From: Dyella lutea
Lineage (GTDB): Bacteria; Pseudomonadota; Gammaproteobacteria; Xanthomonadales; Rhodanobacteraceae
Assembly (NCBI RefSeq): GCF_024158035.1
Contig: NZ_JAMZEK010000002.1
Location: 62,001-126,000 of the forward strand
Length of the DNA stretch: 64,000 nt
Direction: 5' to 3'
In this document: positions 38,259 to 46,437 of the stretch, piece by piece
Layout of the letters: each line of letters opens with the position of its first letter
Position numbering within the stretch: position 1 is the stretch's first letter
The notes under the pieces: generated by a model
What the model was told of the DNA's origin: nothing
Seen by the model: the letters and a program-made list of their open reading frames with translations, nothing else
Database searches by the model: none
Made by a program: the position numbers and the translations under genes

Positions 38259-39230
38259 ATGGCTCATGACCTGATAGCGCTGATCGCGCACTACGGCCTG
38301 TTCGTGGTGTTCATCAACGTGCTGGCCGAACAGGCTGGCGTGCCGGTGCCGGCGGTGCCGACCCTGGTGGTGGCCGGCGCACTGGCGGCGGGCGATCGGC
38401 TGCCGCTACCCGGCGTGTTGCTGGCGGCGCTGGCGGCCAGCCTGATCAGCGATACCGGCTGGTACCTGGCCGGTCGTCGGTTCGGCGGCGGCGTGATGCG
38501 CACGCTGTGCCGCATCTCGCTCTCGCCCGATTCCTGCGTGAAACAGTCCGAGCTGCGCTTCCAGCGCTGGCGCGGACGCATGCTGCTGGTCGCCAAGTTC
38601 GTGCCGGGGCTGTCCACCGTGGCACCGCCGCTGGTCGGCGCGATGGGTCTTCGCCCGGGCGCCTTCCTGTTGCTGGACGGCGTCGGATCGCTGCTGTGGG
38701 CGGGCGCGGCGGTGGGCGTGGGCTACGTCTTCGCGCCGCAGATCGACCGGGTGATCGACGCCATCGAGCAGGCCGGCGTGGTCGCCCTGCAGGGTCTGGC
38801 CGTCCTGCTGGTGCTCTACATCGTGGTCAAGTGGTGGCAGCGCCACCGCCTGCTGGTCTCGCTGCGGATGGCGCGGATCTCGGTCGAGGACCTCAACGAG
38901 GCCATCGCCGCCGGGCGCAACCCGGTGGTGGTGGACGTGCGTTCGTCCGCGGCGCGACTGCTGGACGGGCGCGCCATCCCCGGCGCGCTGCTGGCCGACC
39001 TGGAGGGCGTGCACCTGGCGCTGGCCGACGTGCCGCGGGACCGCGAGCTGGTGATCTACTGCAGCTGCCCGAACGAGGTCTCGGCGGCCAAGGCCGCCAG
39101 CCTGCTGATGTCGCTGGGTTACCGCAACGTGCGGCCACTGCAGGGCGGGCTGGAGGCCTGGCAGGAGGCGGGTTACCCGGTGGCCACCCTGTCGGGCGAG
39201 CGCGGCGGAGCGCACGACCGCGCCGCCTGA
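38259..39230 (+). CDS. DedA/VTT-domain membrane protein fused to a rhodanese domain
   Basis: A 323-residue two-domain protein. Residues about 1-200 are a DedA-type (VTT/SNARE-associated) membrane domain with several hydrophobic segments and the family signature FRWRGRMLLVAKFVPGLSTVAPPLVGA (seen as RGRMLLVAKFVPGLST and PPLVGAMGLRPG). Residues about 215-310 are a rhodanese domain: VVVDVRSSAARLLDGRAIPGA and the active-site loop VIYCSCPNEVSAAKAA, with Cys present. DedA proteins are lipid scramblase-like (undecaprenyl phosphate or phospholipid recycling); the rhodanese side implies a cytoplasmic persulfide or redox function. How the two cooperate is not known to me. Confidence 0.88.
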   Translation: MAHDLIALIAHYGLFVVFINVLAEQAGVPVPAVPTLVVAGALAAGDRLPLPGVLLAALAASLISDTGWYLAGRRFGGGVMRTLCRISLSPDSCVKQSELRFQRWRGRMLLVAKFVPGLSTVAPPLVGAMGLRPGAFLLLDGVGSLLWAGAAVGVGYVFAPQIDRVIDAIEQAGVVALQGLAVLLVLYIVVKWWQRHRLLVSLRMARISVEDLNEAIAAGRNPVVVDVRSSAARLLDGRAIPGALLADLEGVHLALADVPRDRELVIYCSCPNEVSAAKAASLLMSLGYRNVRPLQGGLEAWQEAGYPVATLSGERGGAHDRAA

Positions 39231-39239
39231 GCCGCCCGC

Positions 39240-40052
39240 TCAGGGAATCGGGCAGCGGCCATCCAGCGGTTCGCCCCGTGCCGCGTCGAGCGACCCGGGC
39301 GTGGCCGGGTGCGCGGCAACCGGATCGAACACGATCCTTGCCCGAACGTTGTCGCCGTTGCTGCCCCTGATGTTGGCCAGTCCGACGAACTGCAGCAGCT
39401 CGCGGTCCGCGGCGTCGTACGCCACGTCGATATGGGGCAGGGCGAAGCCGATCCAGCTGGCCAGCCCCAGCCGGTAGCGACGGGCCGGTCGCCCCTCGAC
39501 CCGTGCGTCGTCGAGGCGGCGCACCTTGAAGTCGAGTGCGCCCAGGCGGCTGGGGATCAGGAATGGCACGGTCTCGGCGTCGCCGCGGCCGAGACGGTCC
39601 CAGTGCTGGCGGATGTAGGCGTCGAAGCCGGCGTCGATCACCAGATCGGGCGAAGCCGGCAGTCTTGCGCTCCGCTCGGTGGCCCCGCCACCCGGCTGCA
39701 CGAACACGACCCGGCCGTCACCGGTCCGGCGCACGCCCTCGCGGTAGCCGCTGCGGCCGTCGGTCAGCTCGAAGTCCGGCGCCTGGGCCGGCCCGTCCTC
39801 GCGCAGCCACTTGCGCGCGAACGGCCGCCCATCGGGGCAGCGATACAGCACCAGTCGGGCGGGAACGCCGTGGTCGGCGTAGAGCCAGTGGCTCTCGGTG
39901 TACATCAGGTGACCGTCTCCGGTGGCATAGGCCCGGCCCTCGAGCTGGCGGATGCCGGTGCCGCCCGTGGGCGCGGCGCCCGTGGCATGGCCGGCCGAAG
40001 CCGCGGACAGGATCAGGCCCGCGAGCACGGGCAACAGGGGGATGGTCCTCAA
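39240..40052 (-). CDS. Exported protein of unknown function
   Basis: I do not recognise this 270-residue protein. It has a Sec signal peptide (MRTIPLLPVLAGLILSAASAGHA, shown as MRTIPLLPVLAGLILSAA). The mature part is beta-rich, with repeated short hydrophobic-polar patterns, YRCPDGRPFARKWLRED and GLASWIGFALPHIDVAYDAA. Two cysteines occur, one near the start (RCPDG) and one near the end (GRCPIP), and could form a disulfide. No metal or catalytic motif is visible. It is convergent with the DedA-rhodanese gene (9 bases between stops) and divergent from ssb. Confidence 0.7.
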   Translation of the reverse strand: MRTIPLLPVLAGLILSAASAGHATGAAPTGGTGIRQLEGRAYATGDGHLMYTESHWLYADHGVPARLVLYRCPDGRPFARKWLREDGPAQAPDFELTDGRSGYREGVRRTGDGRVVFVQPGGGATERSARLPASPDLVIDAGFDAYIRQHWDRLGRGDAETVPFLIPSRLGALDFKVRRLDDARVEGRPARRYRLGLASWIGFALPHIDVAYDAADRELLQFVGLANIRGSNGDNVRARIVFDPVAAHPATPGSLDAARGEPLDGRCPIP

Positions 40053-40191
40053 GGTCGGCCTCCACGCCGGCGGGAGCAGGTGGCGCCATGGTCATGGCGC
40101 TGTCCAACGTGTTTACGCGCGCCGCTGCGCCGCGGATGCGGCGGGAGATGCCGGCCCGGGCACGGGCCGAGCCGCGGCGGTGGGCTCGGGC

Positions 40192-40197
40192 TATGAT
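40192..40197 (+). promoter_or_regulatory. Candidate -10 element of ssb
   Basis: TATGAT in CGGGCTATGATAGG, 95 bases before the ssb ATG, in a spacer of 240 bases. The -35 is not recognisable. Confidence 0.35.
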
Positions 40198-40292
40198 AGG
40201 GGGCCATTCCGGAGCCGGCCGACGCCGGTGACCCGGTCATCCACGACCGCCGGCCGGCCTCCCGGGCCGGTCAAGCACAGCGAGGTAGTTCC

Positions 40293-40847
40293 ATGGCACG
40301 TGGCATCAACAAGGTCATCCTGGTCGGCAATCTGGGCGCCGATCCCGAGGTGCGCTACACCGGCAGTGGCACCGCCATCGCCACGCTCAGCGTCGCCACC
40401 TCCGAGAGCTGGACCGACAAGCAGAGCGGCGAGAAGCAGGAGCGCACCGAGTGGCACCGCGTCAAGCTGTTCGGCCGCCTCGCCGAGATCGCCGGCGAGT
40501 ACCTGAAGAAGGGCCGGCAGATCTACGTTGAAGGCTCGCTGCGCACCGACAAGTACACCGACAAGCAGGGCGTGGAGCGCTACAGCACCGACATCGTGGC
40601 CAGCGAGATGCAGATGCTCGGTGGCGGCAGCGAAGGTGGCATGGGCGGCGGTGGCGGTGGTGGCGGTGGCTACCAGCAGCGTGGCCAGGGCGGCGGTGGC
40701 CGTTCCGGTGGTGGCGGCGGTGGTGGATACGGCGGTGGTCGTGGTGGCAACAACAACGACTTCCAGCGCGGCGGCAACGACATGCCCCGGCAGGCGCCTG
40801 CTCCGGCGGATACCGGCGGTTTCGACGACGACGACATTCCGTTCTGA
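40293..40847 (+). CDS. ssb: Single-stranded DNA-binding protein SSB
   Basis: SSB coats single-stranded DNA and recruits repair and replication proteins. The 184 residues start with the OB fold ([21 protein letters not shown], residues 2-112; here shown as [19 protein letters not shown]), including [22 protein letters not shown] and [20 protein letters not shown] glycine-rich linker (about residues 115-165) made almost only of Gly with Q, R and N leads to the acidic partner-binding tip FDDDDIPF. It is a single-copy-looking housekeeping SSB with a long Gly linker. Confidence 0.97.
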   Translation: MARGINKVILVGNLGADPEVRYTGSGTAIATLSVATSESWTDKQSGEKQERTEWHRVKLFGRLAEIAGEYLKKGRQIYVEGSLRTDKYTDKQGVERYSTDIVASEMQMLGGGSEGGMGGGGGGGGGYQQRGQGGGGRSGGGGGGGYGGGRGGNNNDFQRGGNDMPRQAPAPADTGGFDDDDIPF

Positions 40848-40877
40848 AGCGGTCGCTGCTTCAGCCTATCAATGCAG

Positions 40878-40904
40878 AAACGGCAGCCTCGGGGCTGCCG
40901 TTTT
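40878..40904. terminator. Terminator after ssb
   Basis: AAACGGCAGCC (40878-40888), loop TCGG, GGCTGCCGTTT (40893-40903), then TTTC. The A-run and T-run make it usable for ssb (plus) and for the ABC transporter genes (minus). Confidence 0.9.
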
Positions 40905-40917
40905 CGTGTCCGGCGCG

Positions 40918-42231
40918 CTACGCCCGGATCCACCGCCACAGTTCGCCCCAGCTTGGCTTCTTGCCGTACATCAGAATGCCGGTGCGGTAGATGCGCCCGG
41001 CCAGCCACACGCAGGCCAGCAGACCCAGCACCATCAGGCCAAGTGACAGCGCCAGTTGCGTGGGTGGCACGGCGGTCATCGACCAGCGGACGGGCATGGT
41101 GAACGGAGCGAAGAACGGGATGAAGGACATGGTGGTACCCAGCATGCCCGAGGGGTTGTTGATCAGCCCGAACATCGACATGAAGCCGACCACGATGCTC
41201 ATGGTGACGAAGACGGCGTACTGCTGCGCCTCCTGAATGGTGTTGCACATCGCGCCGATCGCTGCGTACAGCGAACCGTAGATCAGGAAGCCCAGCGTGA
41301 AGTAGAGCAGGAACACCGCCAGCAACGATGGCGGCATGCTGGGAATGGCGAAATTTCCTGCGGCAGCGCCGATGCCGAATGCACCGGCCAGGTGCGGGCC
41401 CTGGCTGCCGAGCACGAGGGCCGTGCCCACCCATATCGCCATTTGGGTCAGGCCGGCCAGTCCCACGCCCAGCACCTTGCCCATCAGCATCTGGAACGGG
41501 GTGAGCGAAGAGGTGAGCACCTCCATGATTCGGGAATTCTTTTCCTCGATGACGGAGGTCAGGGTGCGGCTGCCATAGGACAGTATGGCGATATAGAGGA
41601 TGAAGCCCATTGCGTAGGCGAGCACGAACGATGCCTTGCCGCTCTGTCCGGTGAGCTTGCCGTCGGTGACCTTGGCGGTGTCTACGTCCGCGGGCGCCAT
41701 CGCCTTGGCGACCAGCGCCTGGTCGACGCCGGCATGCGACAGTCGCACGCCGGCGAGCGCCTTGGAGATTTCGCGTTGCAGCCGGCCCATGCCGTTGGGC
41801 GAACTGACGTCGTCGCCGTAGTAGTGCAGCTTGCCGCTGGCCAGCGTGTCGGCATCGAGAACCAGTACGCCATTCCAGCCATCCGGCTGCGTGTCCCGTG
41901 CGAAGCCGGCCTTGGCGATCAGGCCGCTTCGTACCTGGTCGAGATGTTCGGTATCGGTGGTGAACAGGGTCAGTTCGTAGCGCGGCCTGACCTGCGCGCT
42001 GTCGCCGAAGGTGGCGGTCCCGAGCGCGGTGATGACCGGTTGGCCGAGCCCGGCGCCGGAGGCATCCACCACCGCCACGCGGCTGGTGTGGTCGCCGCCG
42101 CGCATCAACAGTGCCGGCAGTACCGCCATCGCCACCATGAATACCGGCAACAGCAAGGTGGAGATCAGGAAGGCCCGGGTACGCACGCGTTCCACGTACT
42201 CGCGGCGGATCACGGCAAAGGTCTTGTTCAT
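40918..42231 (-). CDS. ABC-2 type transporter permease (NatB-like)
   Basis: A 437-residue permease. One membrane segment near the N-terminus (about residues 22-42), a large extracytoplasmic domain (about residues 45-190), then about six hydrophobic segments. The pattern MNKTFAVIRREYVERVRTRAF at the N-terminus and the SRTLTSVIEEKNSRIMEVLTS segment (here shown as TSVIEEKNSRIMEVLTS) are typical of NatB/YhaP-like exporters for Na+ or cationic compounds. It overlaps the ATPase gene by four bases. Substrate cannot be read. Confidence 0.88.
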   Translation of the reverse strand: MNKTFAVIRREYVERVRTRAFLISTLLLPVFMVAMAVLPALLMRGGDHTSRVAVVDASGAGLGQPVITALGTATFGDSAQVRPRYELTLFTTDTEHLDQVRSGLIAKAGFARDTQPDGWNGVLVLDADTLASGKLHYYGDDVSSPNGMGRLQREISKALAGVRLSHAGVDQALVAKAMAPADVDTAKVTDGKLTGQSGKASFVLAYAMGFILYIAILSYGSRTLTSVIEEKNSRIMEVLTSSLTPFQMLMGKVLGVGLAGLTQMAIWVGTALVLGSQGPHLAGAFGIGAAAGNFAIPSMPPSLLAVFLLYFTLGFLIYGSLYAAIGAMCNTIQEAQQYAVFVTMSIVVGFMSMFGLINNPSGMLGTTMSFIPFFAPFTMPVRWSMTAVPPTQLALSLGLMVLGLLACVWLAGRIYRTGILMYGKKPSWGELWRWIRA

Positions 42232-43196
42232 GCGGCGGCTCCGGTGGCAACCGGCAGGGGGGTGGCGTCGAGATCGGAGCCGACCTTGGCCACGAAGATG
42301 GCGTGCAGCGAGGGCTCCACCACTTCAAAGCGGCGCAGGCCCACGCCGGCGTTGACCAGTGCCGCGAGCAGCTGCTCGGGCTGTGCGCCTTCAGCCATCT
42401 TCAGTTCGGCGCTGGCGCCGTAGTCGTCCATCCGTGCGATCAGTCGCGGATCGGCGAGTACGGCGTCGGCGAGCGGTCGATTGTCGGAAAACCCCAGTGC
42501 GACGTGACGTCCGCCGAAGTCGGCCTTCACCTGCGCCACGGTCCCGTTCGCCACCAGCTTGCCGCGGGCGATGATCGCCACGCGATCGCACATGCGCTCG
42601 GCCTGCTCCATGGCGTGGGTGGAAAACAGCACCGTGCGGCCGCCGGCAGCGATCTCCACCACGATGTCCTTCATGACCTGTGCGTTGATCGGGTCGAGGC
42701 CGGAAAACGGTTCATCCAGAATCACCAGCTCCGGTTCGTGCAGCAGCGCACCGGCGAACTGAACCTTCTGCTGCATGCCCTTGGAGAGGTCCTCCACCTT
42801 CTTCTGCGTCCAGTTGGCGATTTCCAGGCGCTCCAGCCAGACCAGTGCGCGACGCCGCGCCTCGGCGCGCGAAATCCCCTTCACTTCACCCAGGAACACC
42901 AGGTGATCCAGCACCTTCATCTTCTTGTAGAGACCGCGCTCTTCGGGGAGGTAACCGATGCGTGAGGAGAGGTTGCGGCCGCTGCCGCTGCCGCTGGGAC
43001 CGAACAGGGCGATGCGTCCTTCGTCGGGTTGCAGGATGCCCATGATGAGGCGGATGGTGGTGGACTTGCCCGCGCCGTTGGGGCCGAGCAGGCCATAGAT
43101 GCCACCGGACGGTACCTGCAACGACAGATTGCTCACGGCCGTATGGCCGGCGAACCGTTTGGTTACCGATTCAACGCTGATGCTGGACACGCGCAC
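42228..43196 (-). CDS. ABC transporter ATPase (NatA-like)
   Basis: The ATP-binding partner of the adjacent permease, 322 residues. Walker A is GLLGPNGAGKSTTIRLIMG (about residue 37), the signature is VEDLSKGMQQKVQFAGALLH (LSKGMQQK, about residue 137), and Walker B is ELVILDEPFSGLDPINAQ (about residue 158). The switch His is in FSTHAMEQAERMCDRV. The N-terminus MRVSSISVESVTKRFAGHTAV is normal. The C-terminal extension of about 90 residues is typical of the NatA/YhaQ group. Confidence 0.92.
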   Translation of the reverse strand: MRVSSISVESVTKRFAGHTAVSNLSLQVPSGGIYGLLGPNGAGKSTTIRLIMGILQPDEGRIALFGPSGSGSGRNLSSRIGYLPEERGLYKKMKVLDHLVFLGEVKGISRAEARRRALVWLERLEIANWTQKKVEDLSKGMQQKVQFAGALLHEPELVILDEPFSGLDPINAQVMKDIVVEIAAGGRTVLFSTHAMEQAERMCDRVAIIARGKLVANGTVAQVKADFGGRHVALGFSDNRPLADAVLADPRLIARMDDYGASAELKMAEGAQPEQLLAALVNAGVGLRRFEVVEPSLHAIFVAKVGSDLDATPLPVATGAAA

Positions 43197-43440
43197 TGCT
43201 CCCTGTTCGCCGGTCTCCCCGACCTGCCGCAGATCAAGCTAGCACGGTGCAAACGGCGCCCCGAAGTGTCGTTTGTCACCTGTCTTCATCGCGGGTAGGA
43301 GCGCGCCAGGACGAGAGCGTGGAACGGGTCGGCCGACCGTGTCGGCGCAAGCATGCGCAGACCATCCCGCGAACTCCCGCTCCGGATCCGGTCGCCGCGC
43401 ATCGCCGCGCGGAGCCCCGCTCTGATGGTCTGTCAGGCGC

Positions 43441-44067
43441 TCAACGGAAATGGTGGATGAAGCCGACCTGGAAGCCGCCGGGCAGCCAGCTCAGGATCAG
43501 GGGGGACTTCCGCTTGGCCGACCAGATGCCGATGCCGGTGCCCAGCGCGGCGCCGACCAGCACGTCGCTCTGCCAGTGGCCGCGGACCTTCATGCGTGCG
43601 ACGGCGTCATAGGCCGGCAGCAGGGCCAGTGCGTAGACCGCGGGGTGTTCGTCGCCGTAGTTGACGATGAACGGGGTCACCGCGGCGGAGATCGCCGCGA
43701 CCTCGCCGCTGGGGAAGCTCTGCGCGTGCGAGCTCTTGAACCACTGGTCCGGGCTGGCGGTCTGCGATGGTCGCTCGCGGCGGAAGGTGTACTTCATGCC
43801 GGTGGCGGCGACGCCGGTGATCACCATCGAATCGACCGAGCGCCAGAAGGTGTCGCCGAGCTTGTCGTTGTCGCCCAGCGCCAGCGCGCCGACGCCGACG
43901 GTGAGGATGCTGCCGTACATCAGCGCCAGCTGGTTGTTGCGCTTCCAGATGCCGCTGTTGTCGTAGTGCAGGCGGTGGTCGATGCCGAACGGGCCGCCAG
44001 CGGCGCGAACTGGCGACGTGACCAGGACCGTGGCGAACAGGCACAAGGCAAGGCAAAGGCGGCGCAT
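43441..44067 (-). CDS. PAP2-superfamily phosphatase-like protein, exported, altered motif
   Basis: PAP2 (type 2 phosphatidic acid phosphatase) proteins usually hydrolyse lipid phosphates at the membrane. The 208 residues have a signal sequence (MRRLCLALCLFATVLVTSPVRA), hydrophobic helices and three motif regions: KYTFRRERP (motif 1, intact), SFPSGEVAAISA where the motif-2 His is replaced by Glu, and ARMKVRGHWQSD (motif 3, catalytic His present, Ser replaced by Ala). The missing motif-2 His suggests altered or no classical phosphatase activity, or a subfamily variant. Convergent with nothing nearby; likely a single gene. Confidence 0.8.
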   Translation of the reverse strand: MRRLCLALCLFATVLVTSPVRAAGGPFGIDHRLHYDNSGIWKRNNQLALMYGSILTVGVGALALGDNDKLGDTFWRSVDSMVITGVAATGMKYTFRRERPSQTASPDQWFKSSHAQSFPSGEVAAISAAVTPFIVNYGDEHPAVYALALLPAYDAVARMKVRGHWQSDVLVGAALGTGIGIWSAKRKSPLILSWLPGGFQVGFIHHFR

Positions 44068-44357
44068 GGCGAATCTCCCCGATCATCGCGGGGACGAGCC
44101 CCGGACGCCCCGAGCCTGCGCGTGCCGGCTTTCGTCCCGCTTACGTGGGGCCAGAGCATCCTCCGGGCGGGCAGGTCACTACTTGACGATGGTCAGTATC
44201 CGGGGTGGTCGAGCGCCTGCCGCTCGGTCGGCTTTGCCGTGGAAGTATCCCCGCTTTCGCCTCGTCATTGACTTCGGAGGAGTGCCTGCTTGACTGTAAG
44301 TGCCAGTGTGAGTGACTTGTGCACGAGGCGAAAAGGCAAAAGGAAGCCAGGATTAGG

Positions 44358-44951
44358 ATGAAACGTCTCGCATCGATCGCCATCGCGCCCTTGATGGCAC
44401 TCACCGGCTCCAGTCACGCTCGGGTGACCATCACAGGAGCGTTACGAGGCGATGCATGGGATGCGATCGTCCAGGTGCTTGAGCAGAACCAGGCTTTGTC
44501 GCAGGCGCGTGCGGAGATGCTGTTCAATGCTGGCGGCAGCGTGGTGATAGGCCATTACACCTACGGGATGCCGGATGATCGCAAGGCACCGGTCTCCGAC
44601 CTGCTGGATTATCCGAACCAGCAAGGGCGCATGGGGAGCGAGATCGGCGATCTCCAAATCGAGGTGGTCGGTGCAAAGCGTCTGGTGCTTCGTCTGGACG
44701 TCCATTTCCGTCCGGAAGTCTGCATCAATGCGAAGGCGGTCATCGCCCGCTATGGCTTGAAGAATGCACCGCCGATGGAGCCCAATCCGGGCGCAAGGGC
44801 GGTCGAATTCGCGAGGACGTTCCCCGGTGGGAATCTGTGGCTGGACGTGCCGGTGCCGCCGGCCAACCTACCTTTCACCATGGTCAATGGGGCCAGCTGC
44901 GTGAGCGAGATCGGCATCTTGTCGAATGCGCCGCTGCCGTTGAAGCGCTGA
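44358..44951 (+). CDS. Small exported protein of unknown function
   Basis: I do not recognise this 197-residue protein. It has a Sec signal peptide (MKRLASIAIAPLMALTGSSHA, with cleavage after SHA). The mature part starts RVTITGALRGDAWDAIVQVLE, has two cysteines (EVCINAK near residue 120 and ASCVSEIG near residue 180) that may be bonded, and no catalytic motif. An AGGA-like site (GGATTAGG at 44350-44357) precedes the ATG at 44358; a start at 44319 is possible but would hide the signal peptide. The region upstream is more AT-rich than its neighbours. Confidence 0.65.
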   Translation: MKRLASIAIAPLMALTGSSHARVTITGALRGDAWDAIVQVLEQNQALSQARAEMLFNAGGSVVIGHYTYGMPDDRKAPVSDLLDYPNQQGRMGSEIGDLQIEVVGAKRLVLRLDVHFRPEVCINAKAVIARYGLKNAPPMEPNPGARAVEFARTFPGGNLWLDVPVPPANLPFTMVNGASCVSEIGILSNAPLPLKR

Positions 44952-45048
44952 CGGTCGTGCCTGCCGGGGCGTGCCCGCGAAACGCCCCGGCGATGGGATG
45001 GCTGACGATGCCTGGAGCATGCGCGTGGCTTGGCTGCCTCGCCGCCGA

Positions 45049-46122
45049 TCAGGCGCGGGAGAATGCCATGCGCTCGTCGGTCGTGAGTGGCAGGTCGATT
45101 GCCCTCTGTTCGCGCTGCGAGGCGAACCCGGCCTCGATCACCGCCATGGTCGCCAGTGCCTCGATTGCACGCACCGGCATCGGCGCCTCACCCCGCAGGG
45201 CGTCGCGCAGGCCGGCGTAGTAGGCGCGCTGGTCGCCCGGCGCCGTCGCTCGCCGGGTCTCGCGTCCCTCGCCATCGATCACGATCAGCGCGTCGGGATC
45301 GTCGCCCCAGCCGGGAGTGCCGGGGATCTGTCCGGCCAGCATCTGCGCCTCCTGGCGGTCGGCACCGGCCTTGACCAGGCTGCCGCGGGTGCCGTGGACG
45401 ACGAAGCGTCGCGCGCCGCCGGCGACCAGCATGCTGGCGTGCACGATCACCTGGCGAGTGCCGTAGTCCAGCCGCACGTGTGCCCAGTCCTCGCTCAGGC
45501 CACCGGTGCGCTGGATCGCCAGGCCGGCGTGTACGCGCTCGGGCAGGCCAAACAGTTGCAGCGCCTGATCGACCAGGTGCGGGCCGAGGTCGTACCAGAT
45601 ACCAGCACCGGGCCCGGCCGATTCGCGCCAGCGGTCACGCACCGCAGGGCGGTAGCGGTCGATGTGCGACTCGAAATGCATCACCTCGCCGATCGCGCCG
45701 TCGTCGATCGCCTGCTTCACCGCGAGGTAGTCGCTGTCCCAGCGGCGGTTGTGGAATACCGAGAGCTGGCCGGGCGAGACCTCGGCCAGCGCGATGAGCG
45801 CGCGTGCTTCGGCCAGGTCCAGCGCCATCGGCTTGTCGATCACGACGTGCCTGCCGGCGCGCAGGGCGGTGCTGGCCAGAGGCGCGTGGGTGTCGTTGGG
45901 CGTGGCGATCACCACCACGTCGATGCCGTCGTCGGCGATCAGCGCGTCGGGCGTGGGCAGCACGCGCAGGCAGGGCAGGTCGGCGTGCACCTTGGTGGCG
46001 TCGCGCGAGGCGATGGCGGCGAGTTCCATGCCGGGGGTGGCGCAGATCAGCGGCGCGTGGAAGGTCTTGCCGGCGTAGCCGTAGCCGATCAGGCCGACGC
46101 GGATGGGTGGATAGGCTGTCAT
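45049..46122 (-). CDS. Gfo/Idh/MocA family NAD(P)-dependent oxidoreductase
   Basis: A Rossmann-fold dehydrogenase of the glucose-fructose oxidoreductase family, 357 residues. The N-terminal dinucleotide motif is IRVGLIGYGYAGKTFHAPLI (residues 7-26), and the family EKP-type catalytic Lys motif is VIDKPMALDLAEARALI (about residue 92), followed by SVFHNRRWDSDYLAV. Such enzymes often oxidise sugars or inositols; the substrate is unknown. The ATG at 46122 is chosen because the extended frame upstream is a palindromic-repeat sequence. No signal peptide, so cytoplasmic. It lies alone and its relation to mannose use is speculative. Confidence 0.88.
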   Translation of the reverse strand: MTAYPPIRVGLIGYGYAGKTFHAPLICATPGMELAAIASRDATKVHADLPCLRVLPTPDALIADDGIDVVVIATPNDTHAPLASTALRAGRHVVIDKPMALDLAEARALIALAEVSPGQLSVFHNRRWDSDYLAVKQAIDDGAIGEVMHFESHIDRYRPAVRDRWRESAGPGAGIWYDLGPHLVDQALQLFGLPERVHAGLAIQRTGGLSEDWAHVRLDYGTRQVIVHASMLVAGGARRFVVHGTRGSLVKAGADRQEAQMLAGQIPGTPGWGDDPDALIVIDGEGRETRRATAPGDQRAYYAGLRDALRGEAPMPVRAIEALATMAVIEAGFASQREQRAIDLPLTTDERMAFSRA

Positions 46123-46160
46123 GGTGAGTCCGGTGTCGAGCGCGCCTTGCATGCCCAAGA

Positions 46161-46188
46161 CGCTGGATCCCGGCTTTCGCCGGGATGA
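46161..46188 (-). repeat. REP-like palindromic repeat, copy 1 (reverse orientation)
   Basis: Read on the minus strand it starts CGTCATCCCGGCGAAAGCCG and continues GGATCCAG. Its core ATCCCGGC / GCCGGGAT folds into a hairpin. It is the exact reverse complement of the copy at 46287. Confidence 0.85.
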
Positions 46189-46286
46189 CGGTTCCTGGCA
46201 CTGAGAGTCAGCCAAGGAGTAGACGGGTGTCGATCGACAAGAGCTTATCGGCGCCGGATGGCTGCGTCGCCCTCAAGCCCCCTGGC

Positions 46287-46314
46287 CGTCATCCCGGCGA
46301 AAGCCGGGATCCAG
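46287..46314 (+). repeat. REP-like palindromic repeat, copy 2
   Basis: CGTCATCCCGGCGAAAGCCG followed by GGATCCAG, a common intergenic proteobacterial repeat. Both copies are perfect over 28 bases, are in opposite orientation and are separated by 98 bases, so together they could form a large cruciform. Confidence 0.85.
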
Positions 46315-46386
46315 TGCCTTGTGCCGCATCGCCTGCCTGTCACCCGTATCTGCGCGTGCGGGCTCCGCGCGCTTCCCCCAAAAGAC

Positions 46387-46415
46387 GAAAGCCCGCCAGG
46401 GCGGCGGGCTTTCGA
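46387..46415 (-). terminator. Terminator of the M1 aminopeptidase gene
   Basis: CGAAAGCCCGCC (46387-46398) and GGCGGGCTTTCG (46404-46415) form a 12-bp stem with a 5-base loop. On the minus strand the stem is followed by TCTTTT, 23 bases past the stop codon. Confidence 0.85.
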
Positions 46416-46437
46416 ACATGCCCGCCGGGTCGCGGAC

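Larger units (their letters stand above)
46123..46437. other. Intergenic region with palindromic repeats
   Basis: 315 bases between the oxidoreductase and the aminopeptidase gene with no credible gene. It contains an inverted pair of 28-base repeats (46161-46188 and 46287-46314) and the aminopeptidase terminator (46387-46415). Confidence 0.6.

Noticed and set aside
43197-43440. A small gene between the ABC transporter and the PAP2 gene
   Set aside because: Short frames only, with no ribosome-binding site or conserved-looking product.
44290-44318. Promoter for the small exported protein at 44358
   Set aside because: TTGACT at 44290 is a good -35, but the base pattern 17 bases on (TGACTT) is a poor -10.
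46161-46314. CRISPR array
   Set aside because: Only two repeat units, in opposite orientation and 98 bases apart, with an internal hairpin; this is REP-like, not CRISPR.
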